Assembly: GCF_026013615.1 (NCBI RefSeq)
Contig: NZ_JAPDPI010000043.1
Coordinates: 1-47,916, forward strand
DNA length: 47,916 nt
Direction of reading: 5' to 3'
Source of the DNA: Plebeiibacterium marinum
Lineage (GTDB): Bacteria; Bacteroidota; Bacteroidia; Bacteroidales; Marinilabiliaceae
Shown: one piece after another, positions 8,940 to 17,140 of the stretch
Position numbering within the stretch: the stretch's first letter is position 1
Layout: each line of letters starts with the position of its first letter
The notes under the pieces: model-generated
Told to the model about the DNA's origin: nothing
Database searches by the model: none
The model's input: the letters and a program-made list of their open reading frames with translations, nothing else
Translations under genes and position numbers: made by a program

Positions 8940-10028
8940 TTATTCTTCACTATCCGTTTGCTGCATTCCTTGTAAAGTTTGGTTCAGGAATGCAAGGGTT
9001 TTATTGATGAGTTCCGCTTTATCCAGGCACAGCCCAACAATGTTGGCTATCTTGGCCACATCTTGCAATTCCCACGTCATAAGTGCATCCGAAAGGTTCT
9101 TGATAATCTCTGCTTTCTTTTTGTCTTCAGGAGAACTTGCTGAACCCATATCGGTAATCTCAACATTGGTATCTGGAATTGTGGCTGATTCTTCAGGACT
9201 GTCATCGACCATACCCAATGCACCTTTCAATTCTTCTGCGGTAAGCCCTAACAACTCTGCTGTTTTGGGACTATTGGTAAGTATGCGTGAACCTAAACCG
9301 ACCAATGCACCTGTTGCAACCCTTTTCATCACTTCGTTGGGAGCATAACCAGCCAAGCGGTTTTCAAGGTCTGACTTTTCTGTTTTTAGCTCCTTATTTT
9401 CGCTCTGATAACGGTCTTTTTCCGCACGTAGTTCGGCATTCTCGTTACGCAAACGCTCATATCTTTCTTCCAGGTTGGTGTAGCGTGTCTCGAACTTAAA
9501 ATCATCCAATTGTTTTTGGTAGTTGATGCGCTCCACTTCTTTGTTGTTGCCCGATAGCGCATTGAACAGTCCAAACAAACCTTCAACTTTGCTTTTTGCC
9601 TGTTCGTTTTCTCCTGTAATCAAACCTAACAAACCATTCAGCTCACCAATCTCATCCGTACTGTTCTGAATTTGGTGCTGCTTCATTTCCTCTTTAATGA
9701 TGGTATGGATTTCAGCCCTTTCAATGGGTTCTTTGGGTGGATTTAATAACCCACTAACATTTACCGTGTAGTCGTTGATGTGTTTTGCATTATGGCTCTT
9801 GCCACCATATACCACCACACGCAAAGTGCCGTGTGCCTGTTTGGCTTTTTCGATAGCCTTTTCTATATCGCTGTTGAACATCTCTGTTCCTGCGGTTCTT
9901 GATGTAAGTGCCGTCTCATCAACACCTGTCAATAAGAATATTTCATAAGCGTATGGGTATTTTTGTTCAACCTCGGAACGCTTGATAAACTCGTATATGC
10001 TTTGTATCTGGTCTCTGTAATCTAGCAT
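8940..10028 (-). CDS. Coiled-coil protein, probable structural or assembly factor
   Basis: A 362-aa soluble protein. Residues 1-120 are mixed and unassigned. Residues about 164-227 form a long coiled coil rich in E, K, R and N with heptad leucines (ERYERLRNENAELRAEKDR). Residues about 230-270 hold an Ala/Gly segment (MKRVATGALVGLGSRIL), and the C-terminus is helical. The sequence IGELNGLLGLITG at 127-139 resembles the GELG and xGL motifs found in the neighbouring structural proteins. It could be a scaffold, a spike stalk or an internal protein. No homologous family is recognised. Confidence 0.5.
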   Translation of the reverse strand: MLDYRDQIQSIYEFIKRSEVEQKYPYAYEIFLLTGVDETALTSRTAGTEMFNSDIEKAIEKAKQAHGTLRVVVYGGKSHNAKHINDYTVNVSGLLNPPKEPIERAEIHTIIKEEMKQHQIQNSTDEIGELNGLLGLITGENEQAKSKVEGLFGLFNALSGNNKEVERINYQKQLDDFKFETRYTNLEERYERLRNENAELRAEKDRYQSENKELKTEKSDLENRLAGYAPNEVMKRVATGALVGLGSRILTNSPKTAELLGLTAEELKGALGMVDDSPEESATIPDTNVEITDMGSASSPEDKKKAEIIKNLSDALMTWELQDVAKIANIVGLCLDKAELINKTLAFLNQTLQGMQQTDSEE

Positions 10029-10035
10029 AGTTGTA

Positions 10036-10386
10036 TTAATTACGGTGAGGGATAATCTTTACAAACTCCAATCGGTAAGGCTTAAAGCTTTCCGTTTGGG
10101 TTTTAATGTCGATGTAATCGGTGAATACCTGGTAACGGTACTCATCCATAAAGTCGTACTCTTCGGGTGTTGCAGTAAACACGTTATCGCTGCTTATCAT
10201 TTCCAATTCATCAATTGAACCGGGAAGACCTTTGGTGTTCAGAATCCACATGTCGTTTTTCAAATCAAGTGACATGTCGGGACTTGTTACCCTGACTACC
10301 GTTGGTTTTAACTGGTAACTATCAATGGTTCGTAGTCCGGCAATACGGTCTTTGGCGATGGTATGTAATAACTCACTAGTGTTCAT
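10036..10386 (-). CDS. Small beta-rich protein of the structural operon
   Basis: A 116-aa soluble protein, not recognised. It is rich in predicted strands (SYQLKPTVVRVTSP, MWILNTKG, YRYQVFTDYIDIK, YRLEFVKIIPH) and lacks any membrane segment. Its ATG overlaps the end of the upstream 277-aa gene by 11 bp, so the two are probably translated in a coupled way. A minor capsid or adaptor role is possible from context only. Confidence 0.5.
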   Translation of the reverse strand: MNTSELLHTIAKDRIAGLRTIDSYQLKPTVVRVTSPDMSLDLKNDMWILNTKGLPGSIDELEMISSDNVFTATPEEYDFMDEYRYQVFTDYIDIKTQTESFKPYRLEFVKIIPHRN

Positions 10387-11209
10387 TGCTCACTTCCTCC
10401 TGATTTGAGTTCGACAATTGAAGTTCTTTTTTGGATGGGGCTTCGTACTCGATATAAATCCTGATGGTCAGGATATTTTCATCGCTATTCTTGTTGCTTT
10501 TGAATACCGTGTAGATGTTGCTGTTTACTTCCAATGGCTCATGGAAAGGAATAATCTCTTTACTGAGATATTTAATCTTTCTGTTTGCCGTAACCATGTA
10601 ATCACGAAGCAAGAAACTGTTACCGTTTACCAATAAGCTGATATTGCCACATTCGTAAGATTCCGGTTGTTCGTATGCCTTGATGGTTCTTTTGAACAAT
10701 TCATCTTTATGCTGATAGGTAAAAAACAAGGTCTGCTGTGCGATAAAATCAGAAAACTCAAGGTTGGTCATTCCTAATCCCCTGGCAAACAAATTGGCTT
10801 CGTCATAAATGTAGTCGGTAAACTGTTTGTTGAATACCTGGGAAATATGGTCGCTCAGTTCCTTTTGCTCATCTTTATCCAGGCACGAATAAGCGATGCC
10901 GTTGGTCAGTACCCTGACAATCTCCGGCAGGATATCGCTTTCAAAGAATGCACGGCTATCATATTCGTCAGCCCTGGTGCGTAAAAAGGAGTAGAATAAG
11001 TCCGTAATCTGCTCATCGCTTAACAGGTCGGTAATCAATGATTGTGGAAAAGCCAGGCTCTCCACCACATCAATCAGCTCTGTTTTCTTTTTTACGGTAG
11101 CGATAACAGCCAAACCGGTTATCAACTTACAGGAAGCAGGAAGTAAATCCTGTGCGTTGATATGGTTGTTGTCCTCGGATTTATGCGTAATAACAAAATA
11201 TCTTTTCAT
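10376..11209 (-). CDS. Uncharacterised structural-operon protein with beta-rich C-terminus
   Basis: A 277-aa soluble protein. The first ~170 residues look mostly helical (LITDLLSDEQITDLFYSFLR and similar). The last ~100 have alternating strands (CGNISLLVNGNSFLLRDYMV, IYTVFK, ILTIRIYIEYEAP). The C-terminal part could be a jelly-roll-type domain, as in vertex or capsid proteins of tailless phages, but this cannot be shown by eye. It overlaps the next gene by 11 bp and lies 21 bp after the 127-aa gene. No catalytic motif is seen. Confidence 0.45.
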   Translation of the reverse strand: MKRYFVITHKSEDNNHINAQDLLPASCKLITGLAVIATVKKKTELIDVVESLAFPQSLITDLLSDEQITDLFYSFLRTRADEYDSRAFFESDILPEIVRVLTNGIAYSCLDKDEQKELSDHISQVFNKQFTDYIYDEANLFARGLGMTNLEFSDFIAQQTLFFTYQHKDELFKRTIKAYEQPESYECGNISLLVNGNSFLLRDYMVTANRKIKYLSKEIIPFHEPLEVNSNIYTVFKSNKNSDENILTIRIYIEYEAPSKKELQLSNSNQEEVSNEH

Positions 11210-11230
11210 ATCGGGAGTATTGGGGAGTTG

Positions 11231-11614
11231 CTAATTATCTACCTCTGCAAGCAGATATACACGGACATGGTAACTATCGTTAACAGTCAGATTTTCGCTA
11301 TCATCCTTGTAAATGATTCTGACAGGGCTGTTCTTGGCTTTTTCGTCCACAGGAAAAGTCACGTCTTTGATGCTCATATCATCATTATGATGTAACAAGG
11401 CCACTTCTGTATCATCCGGAATTATCTCGGTATCGTCAATCCAAACACGAAGTGTTGCTCCGGATAAGGCTTGTGGATTCGATAGGCGTAGGAAGATTCC
11501 TTTTATGCGGTCGTGTTCTGTTTTGGTGTTACCGTTGAACTCAAAGGTTTCTCCTTTCTTGACCTCGAACTTTACAACCTGTAGCTTCTTTATGTTGTTG
11601 TCTTGTACTTCCAT
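11231..11614 (-). CDS. Small all-beta protein, possible second capsid/vertex protein
   Basis: A 127-aa acidic soluble protein made almost entirely of predicted strands (LQVVKFEVKKGETFEF, IKGIFLRLS, TLRVWIDDTEII, PVRIIYKDD, YHVRVYLLAEV). The length and pattern would fit a single jelly-roll or immunoglobulin-like domain. Its ATG lies only 17 bp after the T-tract of a strong terminator. It and everything downstream must then be expressed by read-through or a hidden promoter, at lower level than the preceding capsid-like gene. Function is unproven. Confidence 0.5.
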   Translation of the reverse strand: MEVQDNNIKKLQVVKFEVKKGETFEFNGNTKTEHDRIKGIFLRLSNPQALSGATLRVWIDDTEIIPDDTEVALLHHNDDMSIKDVTFPVDEKAKNSPVRIIYKDDSENLTVNDSYHVRVYLLAEVDN

Positions 11615-11630
11615 TGGTATAAGTGATTAA

Positions 11631-11667
11631 GAAAAAAGGGGCGGAAGCAGATACCGCTACCGCCCCT
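11631..11667 (-). terminator. Rho-independent terminator after capsid-like gene
   Basis: On the minus strand, GGGGCGG at 11666-11660 pairs with CCGCCCC at 11644-11638. An inner AGC/GCT pairing extends the stem, and a run of six T residues follows. The stop codon of the 281-aa capsid-like gene is 27 bp upstream. A strong intra-operon terminator behind one gene is typical of very highly expressed virion genes. Confidence 0.85.
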
Positions 11668-11693
11668 CTAACGATTATGGCATACCCTAAAAA

Positions 11694-12539
11694 CTATGCT
11701 TTCTCTGTGATTGTACCCAATAGCGTAATCTTAACAGCCGGGTTGAAAACCTTGTCGCTGTTGTTGATAGCCTTTGGCATATTCAACTTTGGCGTGATGT
11801 CCATTGATGGCTTTAACCACTTTGGATTGGCAAGCTTGTACTGGAACTTACGCTTGGTTGTATCTGTATCATCGAATACCGCACATGAAACCTCTGGAAG
11901 AATTACTTTCGTTCCCAATGTCATCTCGAACGTACCGTTAAGGATTTGTGCAGGAAGTGCGAACTGACCAAATGAGAAATCAGCCGGGTCGTTATCATCT
12001 TCCGATGCACCGTGAGCGTACTCAAGAACGATATCAGTCAATAAGAAATACTTTCCTGAATCCAACTGGGCACGGTTCAGGTTGGTACGTCCAGCCTTTT
12101 TATCATCCGATGCTTCCATCAAATCAATGTCTGACTTATCCTTAATGGATTTAATGGTATAGATTGCCGTATCAACGGTCTGCATACGTGCATCTTTCAA
12201 TGCTTTTTGAATCTCTGCCGGAAGCTGTTGTCTGCGCAATTCAAACTGACCTTTTGAAGTCAATTGGGTTGTCAAACCAGTTTTTACGGCTGTACTTCTT
12301 CTACCTGCATTGTATGACCTGCGAACGGCACGTCTGCGGTAACTACGTCTGCGACCTCTATGGCTTCTGCGTCTTCTTCTGCGTCTCGAACGTCCGAGTT
12401 CACCGATGCCTTCCGTTGCATCATCCTGGTCATCTTCTTTATCCAGGGTATCCTCTTCCTTATCGAGAATCGCTTCTTCTAAACCTTCTATATCTTCCAT
12501 TGAAGGGTACAAATCACTTTGCTCATTAATCTCTGCCAT
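11694..12539 (-). CDS. Arginine-armed beta-rich protein, candidate major capsid protein
   Basis: A 281-aa protein with three zones. Residues 1-45 are strongly acidic (DKEEDTLDKEDDQDD). Residues 50-81 are a dense arginine arm (RSRRRRRRRSHRGRRRSYRR). Residues about 85-281 are beta-rich, with strands such as KYFLLTDIVLEY, FEMTLGTKVILP and VFNPAVKITLLGT. Arginine arms that bind packaged nucleic acid, followed by a beta barrel, are known from small icosahedral virus capsids; the acidic leader could mask the arm before assembly. GIGELG sits exactly between the acidic and basic zones and could be a processing site. The strong terminator directly after the gene suggests high expression. This is the best capsid candidate, but there is no recognised family. 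Confidence 0.5.
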   Translation of the reverse strand: MAEINEQSDLYPSMEDIEGLEEAILDKEEDTLDKEDDQDDATEGIGELGRSRRRRRRRSHRGRRRSYRRRAVRRSYNAGRRSTAVKTGLTTQLTSKGQFELRRQQLPAEIQKALKDARMQTVDTAIYTIKSIKDKSDIDLMEASDDKKAGRTNLNRAQLDSGKYFLLTDIVLEYAHGASEDDNDPADFSFGQFALPAQILNGTFEMTLGTKVILPEVSCAVFDDTDTTKRKFQYKLANPKWLKPSMDITPKLNMPKAINNSDKVFNPAVKITLLGTITEKA

Positions 12540-12605
12540 GATAATTTGTTTTTGTGGCTCAATAGCCTGTTATAAAATTGAATTGATTACTTAGTTGTGA
12601 ATAAA

Positions 12606-13280
12606 TCAGGATGCCATCATATCACCCGAAAAGATGTCATAGTCCATGCTGTCGGGGTCGATGTCTTTTATCTTACCGATTTGAGGTTCTTCATCATCCG
12701 GATAGTCTGTTTTGCCGATAGGTTCATCGCTCATTGCATAATCTGCTGCTGCACTTCCCACAGGGTCGTCACTCATGGAGTAATCTTCTGCTGCACCAGA
12801 AACAGAAGCTTCTATTTCTCGTTCGATGTCAATATCGGCTGCTGGCAATGCCTGTGTGATTGGGTTTAATGCTTGAAGCCCGTCTACTTCTTCGTAGTCC
12901 ACATCAATAACATCCTCTTCACCCATTAAACCCGTTAATCCCTGAAGAATGGTTTTGCCTGTTGCTTTTTTGATGGTGGCTTCAACTCCGGCTCCTGCCA
13001 CACCATACAAGCCCATCTTGATGAACTCGTTCTTGGTAAACTGCTGACCTACCAGACCACCCATTGTAACCACTGCCGGAACGATATAACCTTTCATGTC
13101 GTTACCTAGCAAACCGCTAACTGTTCCGCTCTTTTGGAGCTTCTTAACAGCGTACTTTCCAACCGCAAACCCTGCTACGGCAGCAATGGGCTTGCCTATG
13201 TTGTTGGTGGCTTTCATAAAGTCAATTTTTGTCCCTGCGGATGTTCTCCTAGGGCTTGACGTTGTTTTCTTAACTGCCAT
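12606..13280 (-). CDS. Hydrophobic/acidic structural-operon protein
   Basis: A 224-aa protein. A basic N-terminus (VKKTTSSPRR) is followed by small-residue hydrophobic stretches at about 31-42 (PIAAVAGFAVGK), 66-78 (YIVPAVVTMGGLV) and 88-100. After residue 118 the protein becomes very acidic, with a duplicated segment: YSMSDDPVGSAAADYAMSDEPIG. EVDGLQALNP at about 131 resembles motifs in the adjacent 868-aa protein. It is likely membrane-associated with an acidic soluble tail. No family is recognised; an internal virion membrane protein is one possibility. Confidence 0.5.
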   Translation of the reverse strand: MAVKKTTSSPRRTSAGTKIDFMKATNNIGKPIAAVAGFAVGKYAVKKLQKSGTVSGLLGNDMKGYIVPAVVTMGGLVGQQFTKNEFIKMGLYGVAGAGVEATIKKATGKTILQGLTGLMGEEDVIDVDYEEVDGLQALNPITQALPAADIDIEREIEASVSGAAEDYSMSDDPVGSAAADYAMSDEPIGKTDYPDDEEPQIGKIKDIDPDSMDYDIFSGDMMAS

Positions 13281-13312
13281 GTTCTTAATTTTTAATGATT
13301 GTTTATCTATGG

Positions 13313-13332
13313 AGACAAGGCGTACCTTGTCT
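13313..13332 (-). other. Perfect hairpin between two structural genes
   Basis: AGACAAGG and CCTTGTCT are perfect 8-bp inverted repeats around a 4-base loop, placed immediately after the stop codon of the 868-aa gene. No T-tract follows on either strand, so it is more likely an mRNA processing or stability hairpin than a terminator. Confidence 0.6.
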
Positions 13333-15939
13333 TTACTTTAATTCTATGCTTCCTAATGCCTTTTTCGAAGTGGATTTCTTTGATGGCGTGCTTCGCTTTG
13401 GCTTATCATCATCCTTGTTGCGGAATGCGAAGTATGCACCTGTACCAAGCAATGCCAATGCACCGATTCCGATACCTATTTTAGCTCCCTTGCTCATTCC
13501 TTTTTTCATTGGAACAGCATTATGGGTAGCCCTTTGCGGAACTGTAGGTGTTACGTATGGAGCAACCGATGTTGATTGTGGGATTGCCTGAGGTACATAA
13601 CTATTTGAATTTACTACAGGCTGTGGCGTATAACTATTGGTTTCCGGAGCTACGTAGTTTGAAGTCTCCTGAACTTGTTGATTTGATTTGGATGGTATAT
13701 ACTGCGATACAGTATTCTTGATTTTCTTAGCTTTTGAGAATTTGCTTTTAATCTTCGAAAAGATGTTTTTAACTGGTTTCAACCAGCTTTTTATCTTGGC
13801 TAACACTCCCGATGCTGCTCCAACCGAAGCTGCGGTAGCTGCTGCACCTAAATGTCCCAAATCTCCAAGTTCTCCGATTGCTTCCAGTCCTTGCAAATCA
13901 AGCAATAATCCATCAACACCTTTTAGAGAGAAATCTTTACTTTTCTGTTTAGCTCCTTTTAAAATGGCTTTTCTCAGGTTCTTTTCCCTGCCTTGTAAGC
14001 CTTTAAATAATTTACGAACACGTTTATGGCGTTTCTTTAAATCCCTTAGTTTCTTTGCATCAATACCATATTTAGATGCTGATTGTTCCGGTAGGTAAGC
14101 ATATTGAAGTTTCTTTGCTATGCCAAACATGTTCAATCGTAATGCGGCCAACAGTCCATTACGAATAGCGATAGAAAGCGGATTAAAACGCACAATGGCT
14201 TTGGCTACTTTCTTGGCGATTTTACCAACCTTTTTAATGTGTTTTTTAACTCCCTTTTTAATCTTTTTGCCGATACGCTTTAAGGATCTGAAGAAACCTC
14301 CCAAACCTCTGTTTCCTTCAAGACCGTCAATTTCTTCATCAATATCATCCACTTCCGCCAATCCCTCAATGGCATCCATATCCAGTTTAATCAGACCATT
14401 CTTTGTCAGTTTATCTTCAATGTCAGATAGTTTTGCCAAAACCTTATCTCGCTGTGGTGTATTCCAAAACTTTATTGCCTGGTTCAGCATAGAAATAAAT
14501 TGGTCAGGATTTTGGATATGCGCCATCTTAGCCTTGTTATCTGCATTTCTTAAGAGGAAATTACGTGTACGGACTAAATACCGATAGGTAGCATCTTCTG
14601 CATCGCCCAAACCGTTTATGGCTTCATCAAAATCAACACCTGAAACAATGGCAATTAGTTCTTCATGGTCGGCTTGTGCCTGATGACCACCTGCCAAATC
14701 AATACCCGACAGAACAGAAATGGGTAAACCTAATGAACTTGAGCCTGTCAAACCATCAATCCCCTTTAATCCTGCAATCTGCACAGGAGACATATCAAAA
14801 TTTGATTTCTCAAAGCTGTATGGTTTCTGGTAGTCAAACTTTGACAGTACCGGGTCAATCACAATTTCATCCTCTGAATCACCTAAAGCAGGGACAATAA
14901 CATAGATATGCTGAAAGTTCTTTTTACCATCGTACTTGGTAATGCGAAGTTTGAACGGAATGCCCAGGTTCTTCAGAAGCGAACCCACAAAAATGCTGTA
15001 ATCATCACAGTCAATCCCTGCTGATTTAATCCCTTTTTGTTTGAACCTCATTTGTCCATCCAGCCAGAAACGGGCAGGAGTACGAAGCTGTTCTGTACCG
15101 TCTTCGTCTTTATGATATTGGAGATACTTGTATGAAAAGTCAAAGATATTTTTACAACTTGCCTTTACGTTATCGCCTTGCAGCATTGAGGCAAGTTCCT
15201 CGACTTCACGGAAATGTTCGGCAATCGTTTCAATACAGCTTTCAACCGTTTCCAAGACGTTACCGTTTTTTATAAATACATCTGTGCCGGATGCTTTTTT
15301 TATCAGATGGTTATATTTACGACCATCCTGTGTATTACGTGGGCCGGACACAATGCCCAATTCGCCCAATGCTAATCCGTTCATATTTTGCCTCATTGTG
15401 GTTTTATTTTCAATGGTATTCAGCGAACCCAACCTGGCGGTATGGCTTTCGTGCGTTAAATTTTGCGTGGTGGTGATGGTTTCGCCATTGATACTTAGCG
15501 AAAGGGTAAAGCTTAAATCGGCTTTAAGCTGTGCGGTGTTTTGGAGCAATGCTGTTGACAGACCTTTGCCAATCAGGTTCAGGTATGGCACTTGAAACTT
15601 GATCTCAGGTTCTTGTGTAGAACCTGCTTCAATAGTAAGACCTTTAATATCGGAGGTGGAATAAGCGATTGCCGAACCTTTGTAGTTTGCGACTACCTGG
15701 TTAACGGCTAATGTAATGGGAGCATTGGTAGGATTGTAACAGCGAAGCTTGACTGCAAACTGCACTTCTTGCAGATTCAGCTTATGAATGCGGAAACCAA
15801 GAAGTGCAAAGTTCATCTTTGCACCGGACAAGAGCTTTCTACCTTTTTTTATCAGGTAAAAACCACCGCCAACGGCTGCTGCAACTGCTAATGTACCTAA
15901 GACTTTTTTCGTGCTTGCTTCCATAGTGGGAGCAAACAT
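13333..15939 (-). CDS. Large membrane protein with LEA-like and transglutaminase-like domains
   Basis: An 868-aa protein, first gene of the virus-like operon. Order of parts: a hydrophobic segment at 13-30; a LEA-14/WHy-like beta domain at about 40-165; a transglutaminase/papain-like domain at about 220-370 with a plausible Cys311 (GIDCDDYS), His344 (FQHIYV), Asp362 (VIDPVL) triad; a linker with NGL/DGL motifs; a lysine-rich amphipathic zone at 550-665; an S/P/Q-rich spacer at 745-808; a second hydrophobic segment at 820-838; and a basic tail. Transglutaminase folds can be cysteine proteases or cross-linking enzymes. Size, two membrane segments and operon position suggest a major virion or assembly protein that may process or cross-link others. 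ATG at 15939 or an in-frame ATG five codons later could start it; neither has a Shine-Dalgarno sequence. Confidence 0.65.
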   Translation of the reverse strand: MFAPTMEASTKKVLGTLAVAAAVGGGFYLIKKGRKLLSGAKMNFALLGFRIHKLNLQEVQFAVKLRCYNPTNAPITLAVNQVVANYKGSAIAYSTSDIKGLTIEAGSTQEPEIKFQVPYLNLIGKGLSTALLQNTAQLKADLSFTLSLSINGETITTTQNLTHESHTARLGSLNTIENKTTMRQNMNGLALGELGIVSGPRNTQDGRKYNHLIKKASGTDVFIKNGNVLETVESCIETIAEHFREVEELASMLQGDNVKASCKNIFDFSYKYLQYHKDEDGTEQLRTPARFWLDGQMRFKQKGIKSAGIDCDDYSIFVGSLLKNLGIPFKLRITKYDGKKNFQHIYVIVPALGDSEDEIVIDPVLSKFDYQKPYSFEKSNFDMSPVQIAGLKGIDGLTGSSSLGLPISVLSGIDLAGGHQAQADHEELIAIVSGVDFDEAINGLGDAEDATYRYLVRTRNFLLRNADNKAKMAHIQNPDQFISMLNQAIKFWNTPQRDKVLAKLSDIEDKLTKNGLIKLDMDAIEGLAEVDDIDEEIDGLEGNRGLGGFFRSLKRIGKKIKKGVKKHIKKVGKIAKKVAKAIVRFNPLSIAIRNGLLAALRLNMFGIAKKLQYAYLPEQSASKYGIDAKKLRDLKKRHKRVRKLFKGLQGREKNLRKAILKGAKQKSKDFSLKGVDGLLLDLQGLEAIGELGDLGHLGAAATAASVGAASGVLAKIKSWLKPVKNIFSKIKSKFSKAKKIKNTVSQYIPSKSNQQVQETSNYVAPETNSYTPQPVVNSNSYVPQAIPQSTSVAPYVTPTVPQRATHNAVPMKKGMSKGAKIGIGIGALALLGTGAYFAFRNKDDDKPKRSTPSKKSTSKKALGSIELK

Positions 15940-16500
15940 ATGGTAGGCTTATTAGAAGATGTGGTTATATGTTACAATCTGTAACTTTCTGTAGGTATTA
16001 GATTAAAGATGTAGATATTTGAGCATATATACACAATATAATGATTGGTATAGTTTTTGAAATTAAGATTATTATATGATACTATTTAAATTCTCCTTTA
16101 TTAAATTTACTTGCTGTTTTTTTAGAGATATTGACCTTGAAAACTTTGATTGTATTTATAAAGAAATATACATAAGTTTATCAACTGATCTACGGATTTC
16201 TTATTGTGAAAGACTTATGAACGAATAATATTTGAAACAAAGAAAAGTAATATAAAAACTATACTTAAGAATGCACGCTTACTTAAATCTGCACAATACG
16301 AAATAAGAAAATTAACAACTACAATTTCATAATGATATTTCACATATGATTCAACACTACTTTAACTCTGGTCTGTTTTGAGAAAAATTATAGTGTTGAA
16401 CAAAAACGAACAACATCAAGCAAGGTTAACAACATAATATTAACCGCTATTTTATAAAATTGTAATAAAAATTATCTATTGGTAATTAGCTTTTTATAGG
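15940..16500. other. A+T-rich intergenic region with dyads
   Basis: No credible gene is seen in this 561-bp stretch. It must hold the promoter of the structural operon, but I cannot place it with confidence. Two dyads are visible: a perfect 10-bp inverted repeat TTCAACACTA (16350-16359) / TAGTGTTGAA (16391-16400), and GGTTAA (16424-16429) / TTAACC (16440-16445). Base composition changes here from the structural operon to the more A+T-rich block on the right. Confidence 0.5.
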
Positions 16501-17037
16501 TCATAAATTTTTACATATATTCTCAATAAATTCATCTACTTTATCCCAAGATGTATATTCTATTGGAGTATCTGATTTTACTGGCCCATTTGTTAATTTC
16601 ATAATTAATTTAATAATAAGCTTATCTAATATTGAATAGCTGCCGTAATCAAGCCTACCTGCAAATACTGATTTTACTTTAGGTTCCCATCTCATTTTAT
16701 CAAGAAAATTTATTACATATGGGTTTGTGTCAGGTGTATTTTTAGCTTTCTTTCTGGCTACCAAATTTACTGAAAAAAAACCAGTATTTATTTTCTCTAA
16801 GGCATGTCGATACTTATCAATAAACCTGAATACTATTTTTCTATGATGACCATATCTAATACTTGCACCAATAACTATGGTATCAAAGGCAATAACATTT
16901 GACGAAAAACTATTAATATCTTGAATACAAGTTTCAATACCTTTATTAGAAATATTTTCTGCTATGTAATTACATATTTTTAATGTTTGTCCATCTGTTG
17001 ATGAATAAAGAATACAAACACTTTTTAATTTTAACAT
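16501..17037 (-). CDS. hemG: HemG-type menaquinone-dependent protoporphyrinogen oxidase
   Basis: A 178-aa flavodoxin-fold protein closely resembling E. coli HemG (about 181 aa). It shares an N-terminal FMN phosphate loop (LYSSTDGQTLKI), GASIRYGHH, FFSVNLVARKKAKNTP and KLIMKLTNG. HemG oxidises protoporphyrinogen IX to protoporphyrin IX with FMN and passes electrons to quinone, the step before iron insertion in haem synthesis. No other haem gene is nearby. HemG is best known from gamma-proteobacteria, so this copy may have been acquired horizontally. A related flavodoxin with another redox role cannot be excluded. It lies 104 bp after a 604-aa gene, with a hairpin between them. Confidence 0.82.
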   Translation of the reverse strand: MLKLKSVCILYSSTDGQTLKICNYIAENISNKGIETCIQDINSFSSNVIAFDTIVIGASIRYGHHRKIVFRFIDKYRHALEKINTGFFSVNLVARKKAKNTPDTNPYVINFLDKMRWEPKVKSVFAGRLDYGSYSILDKLIIKLIMKLTNGPVKSDTPIEYTSWDKVDEFIENICKNL

Positions 17038-17081
17038 ATTGAAACACTTAATGGATAAAGTATTTTATAAACTAACTCTAA

Positions 17082-17116
17082 TTAAAGAAATAGGTTTTTA
17101 AAACCCATTTCTTTAA
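17082..17116 (-). terminator. A+T-rich hairpin between 604-aa gene and hemG
   Basis: TTAAAGAAAT (17082-17091) and ATTTCTTTAA (17107-17116) are perfect inverted repeats. GGTTTT/AAAACC inside extends the stem to about 15 pairs with one mismatch. It could terminate or attenuate transcription before hemG. The T-tract is weak. Confidence 0.5.
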
Positions 17117-17140
17117 CATTGATAACCTGCATAGGTATTC

